Positions 1-8,228 are shown, numbered from the stretch's first letter. The stretch is 64,000 nucleotides of DNA from UBA4644 sp900555855 (GCA_052289195.1 DAWAJD010000004.1:1-64000); one strand, 5' to 3'. Notes: generated by a model from the sequence alone, not told the origin. Numbers and translations: made by a program.

Positions 1-2
1 CC

Positions 3-227
3 CTCGGCAATGCTACGATCGAAATCAACGGCGGTACCTTCAAGGCCGTGACTCCAACCCGCACCCTGAACTGCAAGGACGGCTCTAACGCAAAAATCAC
101 CGTCAAGGGCGGCAGCTTCTATAAGTATGACCCGTCTCATCCGACTGTCGGCGAGGGCGAGATTTTCGTTGCCGATGGCTACAAGGTCGTTCAGAACGGC
201 GACTGGTACACCGTGGTCGAGGAATAA
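3..227 (+). CDS. C-terminal end of a surface-type protein (partial)
   Basis: An open frame runs in from the left edge and stops with TAA at 225-227. The 74 visible residues contain two short beta-strand-like repeats (INGGTFKA and VKGGSFYKYDP) and end in a segment reading GYKVVQNGDWYTVVEE. Glycine/serine-rich GG(T/S)F repeats closed by a GYKVV-x-NGDWY unit are familiar from large extracellular beta-helix-like proteins of gut Clostridia; that assignment is from memory of the family style. No start, signal peptide or anchor is visible, so the protein cannot be identified further. It is followed by a strong hairpin and converges with the next gene. Confidence 0.6.
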   Translation, partial: LGNATIEINGGTFKAVTPTRTLNCKDGSNAKITVKGGSFYKYDPSHPTVGEGEIFVADGYKVVQNGDWYTVVEE

Positions 228-261
228 ACAAGCCTTTTGTTAAGCTCCCAAGTAACAATCG

Positions 262-289
262 ACCCCCGGCGGCAAATGCCGCCGGGGGT
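262..289. terminator. Hairpin terminator between convergent genes
   Basis: A perfect 13-bp stem (ACCCCCGGCGGCA with its complement) and a two-base loop separates the plus-strand partial gene from the minus-strand dehydrogenase. The downstream T content is modest, but the position between convergent stops supports a shared terminator. Confidence 0.7.
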
Positions 290-305
290 TCTGGTATTCT
301 CTGTT

Positions 306-1268
306 TTAATAGCCCTGCGCCCGGTCCACCTGATGCTCCAGCGGCTCGCCCTTTTCCCAATGGGCCAGGTTGCGCAGAAAGATCTCGATGACCAGCTCAC
401 AGGTGCGGGGCAGGGACATATTGCCGGAAACATGGGGTGTCAGCAGCAGGTTGGGCGTGTCCCAGAGGAAATGATCCTTCGGCAGAGGCTCCGGCGTGGC
501 CACATCCAGCGCCGCGCCCGCCAGCCTGCCGGAGCGCAGCGCCCGGTCCAGCGCCTGCTGGTCGATGGCGGTGCCCCGGCCAACATTGATCACATAGGTT
601 CCCGGAGCCATGGCGTCAAACTGGGCCTGACCCAGAAGGCTCCGGGTGCTTTCCGTCCCGGGCAGGCAGAGGGCTACCACATCCGCCCCCGCCAGCGCCT
701 CGTTCAGCCGCTCCACGGGGTAGACCTGATCCGCCCAGTCCGGCTTTTCCCGAACGGTGCGGCGCACGCCCCGGACGGTTGCCCCCATGGCCTTGAGCCG
801 CCGGCCGAAATTGCTGCCGATATCGCCCATGCCTACCACGGTGACGGTGCTGCCGTAGATGGAGCGGATGTCGCCCAGGATCCGCCAGCCCCGCTGGGCG
901 ATCAGAGCCTGATATTCCGGCATCCGCCGCATCATCATCAGCAAAACGCAGATCATGTGCTCGGAGATGGTGATGCCGTAAGCGCCGGAGGCGTTGGTCA
1001 GAATGGCGTCCGGCCGGACGAAGACGCCGGGGGCCGTGTAGGTATCAACGCCGGCGAAGGAGCACTGGAGCCACTTCAGCCGCGGACATTGGGCCAGCAG
1101 CGCCGGGGGAAACATTCCGAAGAGAAGCTCGCTGTCCTGAATATCGGAGAGCTGCACCTCGCCATGGAGAAAGACGGGCTCCCAGCCCAGCGCGTGCATT
1201 CCATCGGAGATCATTTTCTCCCAGCGGTCATTATAAAAGGAAATGTGGATGGGGATCTTACGGTCCAT
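306..1268 (-). CDS. D-isomer-specific 2-hydroxyacid dehydrogenase family protein
   Basis: A 320-residue cytoplasmic NAD(P)-dependent oxidoreductase that would interconvert a 2-keto acid and a D-2-hydroxy acid. The Rossmann dinucleotide motif VVGMGDIGSNFGRRL lies near residue 140, followed by the family block NVGRGTAIDQQAL and a late TPHVSGN segment holding the catalytic-type His. Start: ATG at 1268 follows TAAGGAGGAGC and gives MDRKIPIHIS; a longer frame upstream lacks a ribosome site and runs back into yihY. It overlaps the upstream YihY gene by 11 bases, so the two are probably co-transcribed and translationally coupled. The substrate cannot be read from sequence; relatives act on glyoxylate, hydroxypyruvate or phosphoglycerate. 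Confidence 0.88.
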   Translation of the reverse strand: MDRKIPIHISFYNDRWEKMISDGMHALGWEPVFLHGEVQLSDIQDSELLFGMFPPALLAQCPRLKWLQCSFAGVDTYTAPGVFVRPDAILTNASGAYGITISEHMICVLLMMMRRMPEYQALIAQRGWRILGDIRSIYGSTVTVVGMGDIGSNFGRRLKAMGATVRGVRRTVREKPDWADQVYPVERLNEALAGADVVALCLPGTESTRSLLGQAQFDAMAPGTYVINVGRGTAIDQQALDRALRSGRLAGAALDVATPEPLPKDHFLWDTPNLLLTPHVSGNMSLPRTCELVIEIFLRNLAHWEKGEPLEHQVDRAQGY

Positions 1269-2142
1269 TGGGGTGCTCCTCCTTAATAATAAGTTCGTCC
1301 GCCGGGTGAGCGGCGCGTTTTGCCTGGGCCAGCGCATGGTTCAGCTCGCCGCCCATGATAAAGACGGTCCCCGTCAGGTGGAGCCAGAGCATCAGCACCA
1401 TAAAGGCGGCCAGCGAGCCGTAAAGAATGGAATAGCGGGAAAAATTGCTCATGTAATAGGAAAAGCCGGTGGTCAGGACGAACCAGCTCACCACTGCCGC
1501 TCCCGCGCCGGGCAGGGCCTGCAGGAAGGTGTATTTGCCGAAGCTCACCACAGCGTAGAATCCCGCCAGAAAGCCGAACATCAGAAGGGGTGCCACCGTC
1601 AGCCGAAGAACGCCCCAGATCTGAATCAATATAGGGGGGACGGTGACCACCTGGTTGATCTGCAGCAGCAGATTTTCGCTGACCATCAGCAGCACCAGCA
1701 AAAGCACCGTCACCGCCATCATAGCCACGGCCATTATCAAGGCGATAATGGAATTGAGAAAGCCCTGCCGGGGGATCCGGTAGGCCCGGGAGACGGAACG
1801 CATCAGCGAGACCATGGCCCGGGAAATCGCATAGACGGCCAGCACCAGGCAGGCGTAAAGCAGCACGCGGGCGTCCAGCCCCTGAATATAGGAAAGGTAA
1901 GAGGAGATGATCTCCAGCACCTGCGGCGGCAGCACGGCTCCCAGATTGGCCGGCAGCGATTCCTCGGAAAGATGCAGCAGGCTCAGCGCCGCGTTGAGAA
2001 AGATCAGCGTGGGGAACAGGGCGAACAGAAGGTAATAGGCCAGCTCCGCAGCAGAGCGGCTGACCGTATCCTGAAAATAACGCACAGTCAGCTGGCGGAT
2101 TATCCGGACCGCCGCCGGTCTTTGCTTGCCTTCCTTTGCCAT
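1258..2142 (-). CDS. YihY/BrkB-type integral membrane protein
   Basis: A 294-residue polytopic membrane protein of the YihY/virulence factor BrkB family. The N-terminal block SRSAAELAYYLLFALFPTLIF is the characteristic family signature, and about six hydrophobic segments follow to residue 270. The function of the family is not established; it was once annotated as ribonuclease BN in error. ATG at 2142 is preceded on the minus strand by GGAGGAGG. The reading frame ends inside the following dehydrogenase gene (11-base overlap). The pairing with a 2-hydroxyacid dehydrogenase gives no clear functional clue. Confidence 0.88.
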   Translation of the reverse strand: MAKEGKQRPAAVRIIRQLTVRYFQDTVSRSAAELAYYLLFALFPTLIFLNAALSLLHLSEESLPANLGAVLPPQVLEIISSYLSYIQGLDARVLLYACLVLAVYAISRAMVSLMRSVSRAYRIPRQGFLNSIIALIMAVAMMAVTVLLLVLLMVSENLLLQINQVVTVPPILIQIWGVLRLTVAPLLMFGFLAGFYAVVSFGKYTFLQALPGAGAAVVSWFVLTTGFSYYMSNFSRYSILYGSLAAFMVLMLWLHLTGTVFIMGGELNHALAQAKRAAHPADELIIKEEHPNGP

Positions 2143-2236
2143 AACGCGCCTCCTCCGTTGATTGCTTCAGTTTATCATAAAATATGAAAAAAGAAAAGCT
2201 TTTCTGCTCCAAAACAAAAACTTCACAAAACCCGCG

Positions 2237-2265
2237 TTGAAATGACGGCGGGACTATGGTAAAAT
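2237..2265 (+). promoter_or_regulatory. Sigma-A-type promoter for the YhaM-like gene
   Basis: TTGAAA at 2237-2242 and TAAAAT at 2260-2265 are separated by 17 bases. The -10 ends 39 bases before the ATG at 2305. Confidence 0.6.
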
Positions 2266-2304
2266 CAATTCGCCGGAACGACCGGCAGCGAAGGAGAAGA
2301 GAGC

Positions 2305-3243
2305 ATGCATCTTTGTGATATTGAAAACGGACAGAGCCTTTCCGGCTGCTTTTTGCTGCGGCAGGCCAGCCTGCGCTCCACCGCCGCGGGAAAGCCTTAT
2401 CTTTCCGGCCAGCTGGCGGACAGGACGGCCTCTGTGGAGCTGAAGGTCTGGGATTATTCCGGCCCGCTGGGCGAAGGGGATCAGGGGAAGGTGGTCTGTA
2501 TCGTGGGCCGGGTCTCGGAGTTCCGGGGCAGCCTGCAGGTGACGGCAGACCGGATCCGCCTGGCCGGGCCGGAGGATCCGTATAAGCTCAGCGATCTGGT
2601 GCCGACGGCGCCCATTGATGTGAACCGGACGCTGGCGGAGCTGGAGCAGATGCTCTCCGCCATGGAAGACGCCGGCTATCAGCAGGTCTGCCGGGAGATG
2701 CTGCGCCGCCATCGGGACGCCTTTGTCACGATCCCTGCCGCCAAAAGCGTACACCACAGCTTTGTCCACGGCCTTCTGATGCACACGGCCTATATGATGA
2801 AGACCGCCCTGTTTCTGGCGAAGCTCTATGGAGATCTGCTGGACCGGGATCTGCTGCTGGCGGGGGCGTTTCTCCACGATTTTGCCAAGATCCGGGAGTT
2901 TTCCCTTTCGCCCACGGGGCTCGTGGCTGATTATTCCGTGGCGGGGCAGCTGCTGGGCCATCTGGTGATGGGCGCGGAGGAGACGGCGCAGGTCTGCCGG
3001 GAGCTGAACATCCCGGAGGAAAAGAGCCTGCTGCTGCAGCATATGATCCTTTCCCACCACGGCACGCCGGAATTCGGCGCGGCAGTGGTGCCGGCCTGCG
3101 CGGAGAGCGAGCTGCTTTCCTATATTGACATGATGGACAGCCGCATGGAGATCTATCGGGAGACGCTGGAAAAGACGGAGCAGGGCGCCTTCTCCGACCG
3201 GATCTTTGCCCTGGACAATAAGCGGATCTACCGTCACAGCTGA
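2305..3243 (+). CDS. YhaM-family 3'-5' exoribonuclease (OB fold plus HD domain)
   Basis: A 312-residue protein with an N-terminal OB-fold nucleic-acid-binding domain (about residues 10-95, with GKPYLSGQLADRTASVELKVW) and a C-terminal HD phosphohydrolase domain. The HD metal ligands are visible as VHGLLMHT (around 155), AGAFLHDFAKI (HD pair around 190) and LSHHGTPEFG (around 250). This order is that of YhaM, a Firmicute 3'-5' exonuclease acting on short RNA or single-stranded DNA. Start: ATG at 2305 has AAGGAG nine bases upstream. The TIM-barrel gene follows after 49 bases and may be in the same transcript. Confidence 0.88.
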   Translation: MHLCDIENGQSLSGCFLLRQASLRSTAAGKPYLSGQLADRTASVELKVWDYSGPLGEGDQGKVVCIVGRVSEFRGSLQVTADRIRLAGPEDPYKLSDLVPTAPIDVNRTLAELEQMLSAMEDAGYQQVCREMLRRHRDAFVTIPAAKSVHHSFVHGLLMHTAYMMKTALFLAKLYGDLLDRDLLLAGAFLHDFAKIREFSLSPTGLVADYSVAGQLLGHLVMGAEETAQVCRELNIPEEKSLLLQHMILSHHGTPEFGAAVVPACAESELLSYIDMMDSRMEIYRETLEKTEQGAFSDRIFALDNKRIYRHS

Positions 3244-3292
3244 GAAGCCTGCCCATCGGAACCGCCCTGAGAGACCAAAGAAAGGAGCCTGT

Positions 3293-3958
3293 ATGGAGAA
3301 AAAAGTGCCGTCCTATTCCGGGACCCTTCGGGACCACACGCTGCTGCTGCCCTTCTGCATCAGTAAATGCAGCGGAATCCGTATTTTCGGAAAGCGCATC
3401 AAATCCATTGCCTTTTCCACGGATGTGGCCATCATTAAAAACATCAATGCAGATGCGGTCATCGCGGTCTATCCCTTCACGCCTCAGGCCGCCATTTCCC
3501 AGGCCATCATCCAGATCTCCGATGTACCGGTGTTTGTAGGCGTGGGCGGCGGAATCACCTCCGGCGAGCGAAGCGTTCAGCTGGCCATGCAGGCGGAGCA
3601 TCAGGGAGCTTACGGCGTCGTGGTCAATGCACCCATGCCCTGCGAGGTGATCCACAAGATCAAAAGCGCGGTGGATATCCCCGTCATCGTGACGGTGGTT
3701 TCCGAACGGATGGATGTGGCGGGGCGCATCGCCGCGGGAGCGGATTTTGTCAATGTCTCCGGCGCGGGCAATACGGCGCGGATCGTCCGCAAGCTGCGGG
3801 CGGAGTTTCCGGAGCTGCCCATCATCGCCACCGGCGGACCCACGGACGCATCCATTCTGGAGACAATTGAGGCCGGTGCCAACGCCATCACCATCACGCC
3901 GCCCACCAACGGCAGCCTTTTCGCCGGAATCATGGAAAAATACCGGGATACCCTTTGA
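3293..3958 (+). CDS. TIM-barrel protein of unknown function (phosphate-binding type)
   Basis: A 222-residue soluble protein. Alternating hydrophobic strands and two glycine-rich loops (VGVGGGITSGER near residue 82 and PIIATGGPTD near 185) resemble the phosphate-binding loops of (beta/alpha)8 barrels such as IMP dehydrogenase, nitronate monooxygenase or ThiG relatives. No FMN-specific or catalytic signature that I recognise is present, so the reaction is unknown. ATG at 3293 follows AAAGGAG. A strong bidirectional terminator lies 20 bases after the stop. Confidence 0.6.
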   Translation: MEKKVPSYSGTLRDHTLLLPFCISKCSGIRIFGKRIKSIAFSTDVAIIKNINADAVIAVYPFTPQAAISQAIIQISDVPVFVGVGGGITSGERSVQLAMQAEHQGAYGVVVNAPMPCEVIHKIKSAVDIPVIVTVVSERMDVAGRIAAGADFVNVSGAGNTARIVRKLRAEFPELPIIATGGPTDASILETIEAGANAITITPPTNGSLFAGIMEKYRDTL

Positions 3959-3978
3959 CTGAAGCCGAATAAAAAAAC

Positions 3979-4019
3979 AGGCGGCCTGCCGGAAGCGCTC
4001 CGGCGGCCGCCTTTTTGTT
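3979..4019. terminator. Bidirectional intrinsic terminator
   Basis: A GGCGGCCTGCCGG / CCGGCGGCCGCC hairpin (one bulge) has A7 on its left and T5 on its right. It can therefore end both the plus-strand TIM-barrel gene and the minus-strand DUF3793 operon. Confidence 0.85.
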
Positions 4020-4025
4020 TCGAAG

Positions 4026-4580
4026 TTATCCTGCAACGGCCAGCTGGCTCAGGGGAGAGCCGGCCTGATACAGGGCGCAGTATTGTCTGGTGCATTCCCG
4101 GTACTGTGCAAACAGCGCCTGGGCGCGCGCCTCGTCGCCATAGACCTTCCAAAGTCCGGCGCATTTGAAATCCCGGGCCTTATTATCGATAAAGCCCTGC
4201 ACATCCTCCGGCGGATAGCTGAGAAACAGGCCGATCTCGTGGGGAAACTCGGGATTTTCCCGCAGCCGCCGCACCAGATGGGTGAGACAGTGGCTGCCGC
4301 TGCCGCAGAGGTGATAGCCGGCGTCCTTCAGGATCCGGGCGGCCTGGGCGTCGGAAAGGTCCTTCTGCAGCGCCCGGGGCCGGTAAAGATAGAGCAGCAC
4401 CCGGCTGTTTTCATAGCGCAGCGGCAGCAGACAGAGCCCCTTGGGCACCAGCAGCCCGTTCATCCGGCGCACATCCTCCAAGAGGCTCTGCTCCGTTTCA
4501 TAGGGGCAGGAAAACAGGCTGCCCGTTTTGATGCCCGCCAGCGTGGGGGCGCATTGCTGGATCATGATCTCTTCCGGCAT
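4026..4580 (-). CDS. DUF3793 family protein
   Basis: A 184-residue soluble protein that matches the DUF3793 family from memory: an N-terminal segment KTGSLFSC followed by a regular pattern including GYHLCGSGSHCLTHLVRRL and FPHEIGLFLSYPPEDVQGF. The biochemical role is unknown; relatives commonly sit beside flavodoxin or iron-transport genes. It is the last gene of a two-gene unit with the DUF2325 gene (24-base gap), headed by a copy of the operator shared with feoB and feoA, so an iron-related role is plausible. ATG at 4580 follows AAAGGAG on the minus strand. Confidence 0.8.
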   Translation of the reverse strand: MPEEIMIQQCAPTLAGIKTGSLFSCPYETEQSLLEDVRRMNGLLVPKGLCLLPLRYENSRVLLYLYRPRALQKDLSDAQAARILKDAGYHLCGSGSHCLTHLVRRLRENPEFPHEIGLFLSYPPEDVQGFIDNKARDFKCAGLWKVYGDEARAQALFAQYRECTRQYCALYQAGSPLSQLAVAG

Positions 4581-4604
4581 GGTTCCGTTCTCCTTTCTGG
4601 CAGG

Positions 4605-4892
4605 TCAGTCTGGCTTGGCGTGCTTCTGCAGGATCCCCCGCAGCGCGGAAAGGGAGCTGGTGTGGCAGCGCTCGATGACGGCGGGCTTGCCCCGCATCTC
4701 ACTGAGCGCCCCCTGCAGCATCTTGTGGGACATGGTGTTGGTAAAAAAGATCAGCAGATCCGGGCTGCCCAGCTTGTTTTTCAGGCCGCCGGAGGTCTTG
4801 GTGATGATCTTCGCCTGACAGGCATAGGCCTCGCAGAGCTCCATATAACGGCGCTCCATGCATTCATTTCCACCTAAAATGACGACGCTCAT
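4605..4892 (-). CDS. DUF2325 domain protein
   Basis: A 95-residue protein with the DUF2325 pattern: MSVVILGGNECMERRY, then SPDLLIFFTNTMSHKML, then an R-C-H-T-S-S segment near residue 75. The family has a small Rossmann-like fold and no settled function. Two in-frame ATGs exist at 4898 and 4892. The ribosome site GAAAGGAG directly abuts the first and stands six bases before the second, so 4892 is chosen. It is followed by DUF3793 and preceded by the 18-bp operator at 4910-4927. Confidence 0.8.
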   Translation of the reverse strand: MSVVILGGNECMERRYMELCEAYACQAKIITKTSGGLKNKLGSPDLLIFFTNTMSHKMLQGALSEMRGKPAVIERCHTSSLSALRGILQKHAKPD

Positions 4893-4909
4893 GGTCATCT
4901 CCTTTCTTT

Positions 4910-4927
4910 GGTTAAGGTGCTTTAACT
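4910..4927 (-). promoter_or_regulatory. Feo-type operator, copy b (DUF2325/DUF3793)
   Basis: GGTTAAGGTGCTTTAACT on the plus strand has the form GGTTAA-N6-TTAACT. It matches the sites at 8198-8215 and 8788-8805 in both half-sites and in spacing. It lies just upstream of the DUF2325 ribosome site. Confidence 0.65.
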
Positions 4928-4937
4928 AACGGTTTTG

Positions 4938-4966
4938 AAAAAAGCGGTCTGCAGAGGCAGGACCGC
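4938..4966 (-). terminator. Terminator after the DtxR-like gene
   Basis: Read on the minus strand, a GCGGTC/GACCGC stem with an inner TGC/GCA pairing is followed by T6. It ends the feo operon transcript shortly after the DtxR-like gene. Confidence 0.75.
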
Positions 4967-4993
4967 ATTTGAACGCGGCAGGGAAGGGGCGGC

Positions 4994-5371
4994 TCAGGCC
5001 AGCCGCCGGGCAAGCTCGTCCAGCTGATCGGGGACCTGCGCCAGAACGGCACAGGCTGCATTGATGCAGGCGTCCTCCTCCAGCCCAAGGGTCTCCCGGA
5101 TCCGCTGGCAAAGCGGCGCATAGCAGGTCTCATAAAGGACCGCGGCGTCTCTGCCCTCGTCGGTCAGGTAGACGATCCCATAGGGCTCCTTCTGGACCAG
5201 CCCCAGCGCGGAAAGATTGCGGACCATGGAATGGACGCTGGGCTTGGAGACGCCCAGCCGCTCCGCCACAGCCACGCAGCGGGCGCCCTTTCCCGGCGCG
5301 CAAAGCTGGGAAAGCGTCAGCAGATATTTGATGGCGGTGGGCGTGAGCGCCCGGATCGTGTTGGATGTCAT
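4994..5371 (-). CDS. DtxR/MntR-type metal-dependent repressor (feo operon)
   Basis: A 125-residue winged-helix regulator. Residues 10-60 form the DNA-binding domain (CVAVAERLGVSKPSVHSMVRNL is the recognition region), and residues 65-110 match the helical dimerisation and metal domain of short DtxR/MntR proteins. The C-terminal SH3-like domain of full-length DtxR is absent. It is the last gene of the feoA-feoA-feoB-Cys-rich protein set, 82 bases after the previous stop, with a GC-rich hairpin in between. Such regulators repress iron or manganese uptake when metal-loaded, and the 18-bp palindromes in this block are natural candidate targets. ATG at 5371 follows GGAGG. Confidence 0.8.
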   Translation of the reverse strand: MTSNTIRALTPTAIKYLLTLSQLCAPGKGARCVAVAERLGVSKPSVHSMVRNLSALGLVQKEPYGIVYLTDEGRDAAVLYETCYAPLCQRIRETLGLEEDACINAACAVLAQVPDQLDELARRLA

Positions 5372-5415
5372 CAGGGAAACCTCCGCGTTTCATAGGTCCG
5401 TGAGCTTTCTGAAGG

Positions 5416-5446
5416 CGGGGGCGCGGAGCGGTTCCGCGCCCCCGGC
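5416..5446. other. GC-rich hairpin between Cys-rich protein and repressor genes
   Basis: GGGGGCGCGGA and TCCGCGCCCCC pair around a four-base loop. There is no T-run, so it is more likely an mRNA processing or stability element, or a weak terminator, than a full stop. Confidence 0.4.
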
Positions 5447-5453
5447 GCCGGGT

Positions 5454-5648
5454 TCATTTTGTTCCGGAATGCTGCTTTGCGCCGCCGTGGCACTGTCCGG
5501 CCATGGCGCAGTGGGCGCAGTTGCAGCCGCAGGAGGACTTCCCTTTCTTTTTATCCCGGATCAGCTGAATGGAGATCAGAACGATGACGGCAAGCAAAAC
5601 GCCTGCGATCACGATGGTGCCGAGATTTGCCGAGATCCAATGTAACAT
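5454..5648 (-). CDS. FeoB-associated Cys-rich membrane protein
   Basis: A 64-residue protein with one membrane segment (about residues 8-28), a basic stop-transfer stretch DKKKGK, and a cytoplasmic tail with CGCNCAHCAMAGQCH. This is the layout of the small FeoB-associated proteins that sit after feoB in many anaerobes and are thought to help ferrous iron transfer. It follows feoB by 41 bases and has its own AAAGGAG ribosome site before ATG at 5648. The five Cys and the His-rich end could bind metal directly; this is inferred from composition. Confidence 0.85.
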   Translation of the reverse strand: MLHWISANLGTIVIAGVLLAVIVLISIQLIRDKKKGKSSCGCNCAHCAMAGQCHGGAKQHSGTK

Positions 5649-5689
5649 GAAGATCGCTCCTTTCCGGTATCATTCAGGGCAAGGTCTGC

Positions 5690-8182
5690 TCAGCGGACCT
5701 TGGTGGTGAGCTTGTTGGCTTCCTTATAGGGCTTGAAGAGCATGTAGATCATGCCGACCAGCAGGGCCGCAGCGGCGATGACGCCGATCACATTGACGCT
5801 GCCGGTGAACAGCTTGCCAAACTGGTTGATCATCAGGGCGATCACATAGGCGAAGCCGCACTGATAACCGATGGCGAACCAGGTCCACTTGGGGTTGTTC
5901 ATTTCCCGCTTGATGGCGCCGATGGCCGCGAAGCAGGGGGCGCACAGCAGGTTGAACACCAGGAAGGAATAGCCGGTGATGCCGGAGAAGTGGGCGGCCA
6001 GGTTCTGATGGACCGTGCCTTCGCCGCCGCCGTAAAGGATACCCAGCGTGCCGACGATGTTTTCCTTGGCCACCAGACCGGTGATGGAGGCCACGGCGGC
6101 CTGCCAGTTGCCCCAGCCCAGCGGCGCAAAGATCCAGGCGATCAGGCTGCCGATGCGGGCCAGGATGGAGGCATCGATCTGATCCTCAGAGAGCATCTGG
6201 AACTGTCCGTCCACCCAGCCGAAGTAAGTGGTGAACCAGACGAAGATGGTGGAGAGCAGGATGATGGTGCCGGCCTTCTTGATGAAGGACCAGCCGCGCT
6301 CCCACATGGAGCGGAGCACATTGCTCAGCGTGGGCCAGTGGTAAGCGGGGAGCTCCATAACGAAGGGAGCAGGCTCGCCGGCGAACATCTTGGTCTTCTT
6401 CAGCATAATGCCGGAGACGATGATGGCGGCCATGCCAATGAAGTAGGCGGAGGTGGAGACCCAGGGGCTGCCGCCGAACAGCGCGCCGGCGATCATGGAG
6501 ATGAAGGGCACCTTTGCGCCGCAGGGAATAAAGGTGGTGGTCATGATGGTCATACGGCGGTCGCGTTCGTTTTCAATGGTACGGGAGGCCATGATGCCGG
6601 GAACGCCGCAGCCCATACCAATGAGCATGGGGATGAAGGACTTACCGGAAAGACCGAACTTCCGGAAGATACGGTCCAGAACGAAGGCGATACGGGACAT
6701 ATAGCCGCAGGCCTCCAGGAAGGCCAGCATCAGGAACAGCACCAGCATCTGGGGAACAAAGCCCAGCACGGCGCCGACGCCGGCCACGATGCCGTCCAGG
6801 ATCAGGCCGGACAGCCATTCCGCGGCATTGGCCTTTTCCAGCAGGTTGCCCACCAGCACAGGAATACCGGGGATCCACACACCGTAATCCGCGGGATCGG
6901 GCTCGTCAAAGCCGTTTTCCTCAAAGTAGGCGACAGCGTCCAGATAGCTCATCTGAACCACGGCATCGTTCTCCTCTTCACTGGCGGGGACGGCGTCGTA
7001 GTAGACGGTCATGTCGTTGACGGCCAGCGTCTCCTCGTCCTCCACCTGGATGGTGGCGGTGTCAGAGGCGGGAACGACAGCCTTCATCTCCGCCAGAGCG
7101 GCGTCTGCGTCGAAGGCTTCGTCTTCGAGATCAAGGGTATAGTAGCCGCTGACTGCGTCGTTGGCGGTGGCATATTCATCGGCCAGCTCGCCGTAGCCGC
7201 CGTCGATGCCCAGCAGGTGCCAGCCGTCGCCGAACAGGCCGTCGTTGGCCCAGTCGGTGGCGGGCGCGCCCACGGCCACCATGGCGATCCAGTAGACCAG
7301 GAACATCACGGCCGCGAAGATGGGCAGGCCCAGCCAGCGGTTGGTGACCACCTTGTCGATCTTGTCGGAGGCAGACAGGCCGCCCTTGTTTTTCTTCTTA
7401 TAGCAGCTCTTGATGATGCTGGCGATGTAGACATAGCGCTCGTTGGTGATGATGGATTCGGAATCGTCGTCCAGCTCCGCCTCGGCGGCCTTGATGTCCG
7501 CTTCGATATGCTGCATCACATCGGCGGGAACGCTCAGCTGCTCCAGCACCTTGTCGTCCCGCTCGAAGATCTTGATGGCGTACCAGCGCTGCTGCTCTTC
7601 GGGCATATTGTGGACGGCGGCCTCTTCGATGTGGGCGATGGCGTGCTCCACGGGGCCGGAGAAGGTGTGGGTGGGGATGGTCTTGGTGGATTTTGCGGCC
7701 TCCACGGCGGCCTCCGCGGCCTCCATGACGCCGTCGCCCTTCAAAGCGGAGATCTCAATGATCTTGCAGCCCAGCTGGCGGGAAAGCTCCGCCACATTGA
7801 TCTGGTCGCCGCTCTTGCGGACCACATCCATCATGTTGATGGCGATGACCACAGGGATGCCCAGCTCAGTGAGCTGCGTGGTCAGATAAAGGTTGCGCTC
7901 CAGGTTGGTGCCGTCGATGATGTTCAGGATGGCGTCGGGCCGCTGGCCGATCAGATAGTTCCGGGCCACCACCTCTTCCAGCGTGTAGGGAGAGAGAGAA
8001 TAGATGCCGGGCAGGTCCATGATGACCACATCATCATGCTTCTTCAGCTTGCCTTCCTTTTTCTCCACGGTAACGCCCGGCCAGTTACCCACGAACTGAT
8101 TGGAGCCGGTCAACGCATTGAACAGCGTCGTCTTACCGCAGTTTGGGTTGCCCGCCAGGGCGATCTTGATTTGTTTGTCCAT
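5690..8182 (-). CDS. feoB: Ferrous iron transport protein B
   Basis: An 830-residue GTP-gated Fe(II) transporter of the inner membrane. The N-terminal G domain shows G1 GNPNCGKT (11-18), G3 DLPG (56-59), G4 NMMD (116-119) and G5 SALKG (145-149). A helical regulatory region follows to about residue 270, and then the membrane core with two Gate-type repeats. Between the first membrane segment (about 287-305) and the next (about 455) is an unusually long, Asp/Glu-rich insertion of over 110 residues, explaining a length above the usual 650-750. ATG at 8182 has GAAAGGAG upstream, directly next to an operator copy at 8198-8215, so feoB may be regulated separately within the operon. Confidence 0.96.
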   Translation of the reverse strand: MDKQIKIALAGNPNCGKTTLFNALTGSNQFVGNWPGVTVEKKEGKLKKHDDVVIMDLPGIYSLSPYTLEEVVARNYLIGQRPDAILNIIDGTNLERNLYLTTQLTELGIPVVIAINMMDVVRKSGDQINVAELSRQLGCKIIEISALKGDGVMEAAEAAVEAAKSTKTIPTHTFSGPVEHAIAHIEEAAVHNMPEEQQRWYAIKIFERDDKVLEQLSVPADVMQHIEADIKAAEAELDDDSESIITNERYVYIASIIKSCYKKKNKGGLSASDKIDKVVTNRWLGLPIFAAVMFLVYWIAMVAVGAPATDWANDGLFGDGWHLLGIDGGYGELADEYATANDAVSGYYTLDLEDEAFDADAALAEMKAVVPASDTATIQVEDEETLAVNDMTVYYDAVPASEEENDAVVQMSYLDAVAYFEENGFDEPDPADYGVWIPGIPVLVGNLLEKANAAEWLSGLILDGIVAGVGAVLGFVPQMLVLFLMLAFLEACGYMSRIAFVLDRIFRKFGLSGKSFIPMLIGMGCGVPGIMASRTIENERDRRMTIMTTTFIPCGAKVPFISMIAGALFGGSPWVSTSAYFIGMAAIIVSGIMLKKTKMFAGEPAPFVMELPAYHWPTLSNVLRSMWERGWSFIKKAGTIILLSTIFVWFTTYFGWVDGQFQMLSEDQIDASILARIGSLIAWIFAPLGWGNWQAAVASITGLVAKENIVGTLGILYGGGEGTVHQNLAAHFSGITGYSFLVFNLLCAPCFAAIGAIKREMNNPKWTWFAIGYQCGFAYVIALMINQFGKLFTGSVNVIGVIAAAALLVGMIYMLFKPYKEANKLTTKVR

Positions 8183-8197
8183 TGTGCTGCTCCTTTC

Positions 8198-8215
8198 GGT
8201 TAAATCTCCTTAACC
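8198..8215 (-). promoter_or_regulatory. Feo-type operator, copy a (before feoB)
   Basis: GGTTAAATCTCCTTAACC has perfect 6-bp arms around six bases. It lies between feoA and feoB, just upstream of the feoB ribosome site. On the minus strand it reads GGTTAAGGAGATTTAACC, sharing GGTTAAGG with the other copies. Confidence 0.7.
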
Positions 8216-8228
8216 TTGTGTCAAAAAA

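Noticed and set aside
237..1286. Long plus-strand open frame opposite the 2-hydroxyacid dehydrogenase
   Set aside because: It is the antisense shadow of a clear gene, His/Gln/Gly-rich and without family motifs; the high GC content leaves many such frames open.
5990..8203. 737-residue plus-strand frame opposite feoB
   Set aside because: Composition (Gly/His/Asp/Val repeats) mirrors the codons of feoB on the other strand; no ribosome site or domain.
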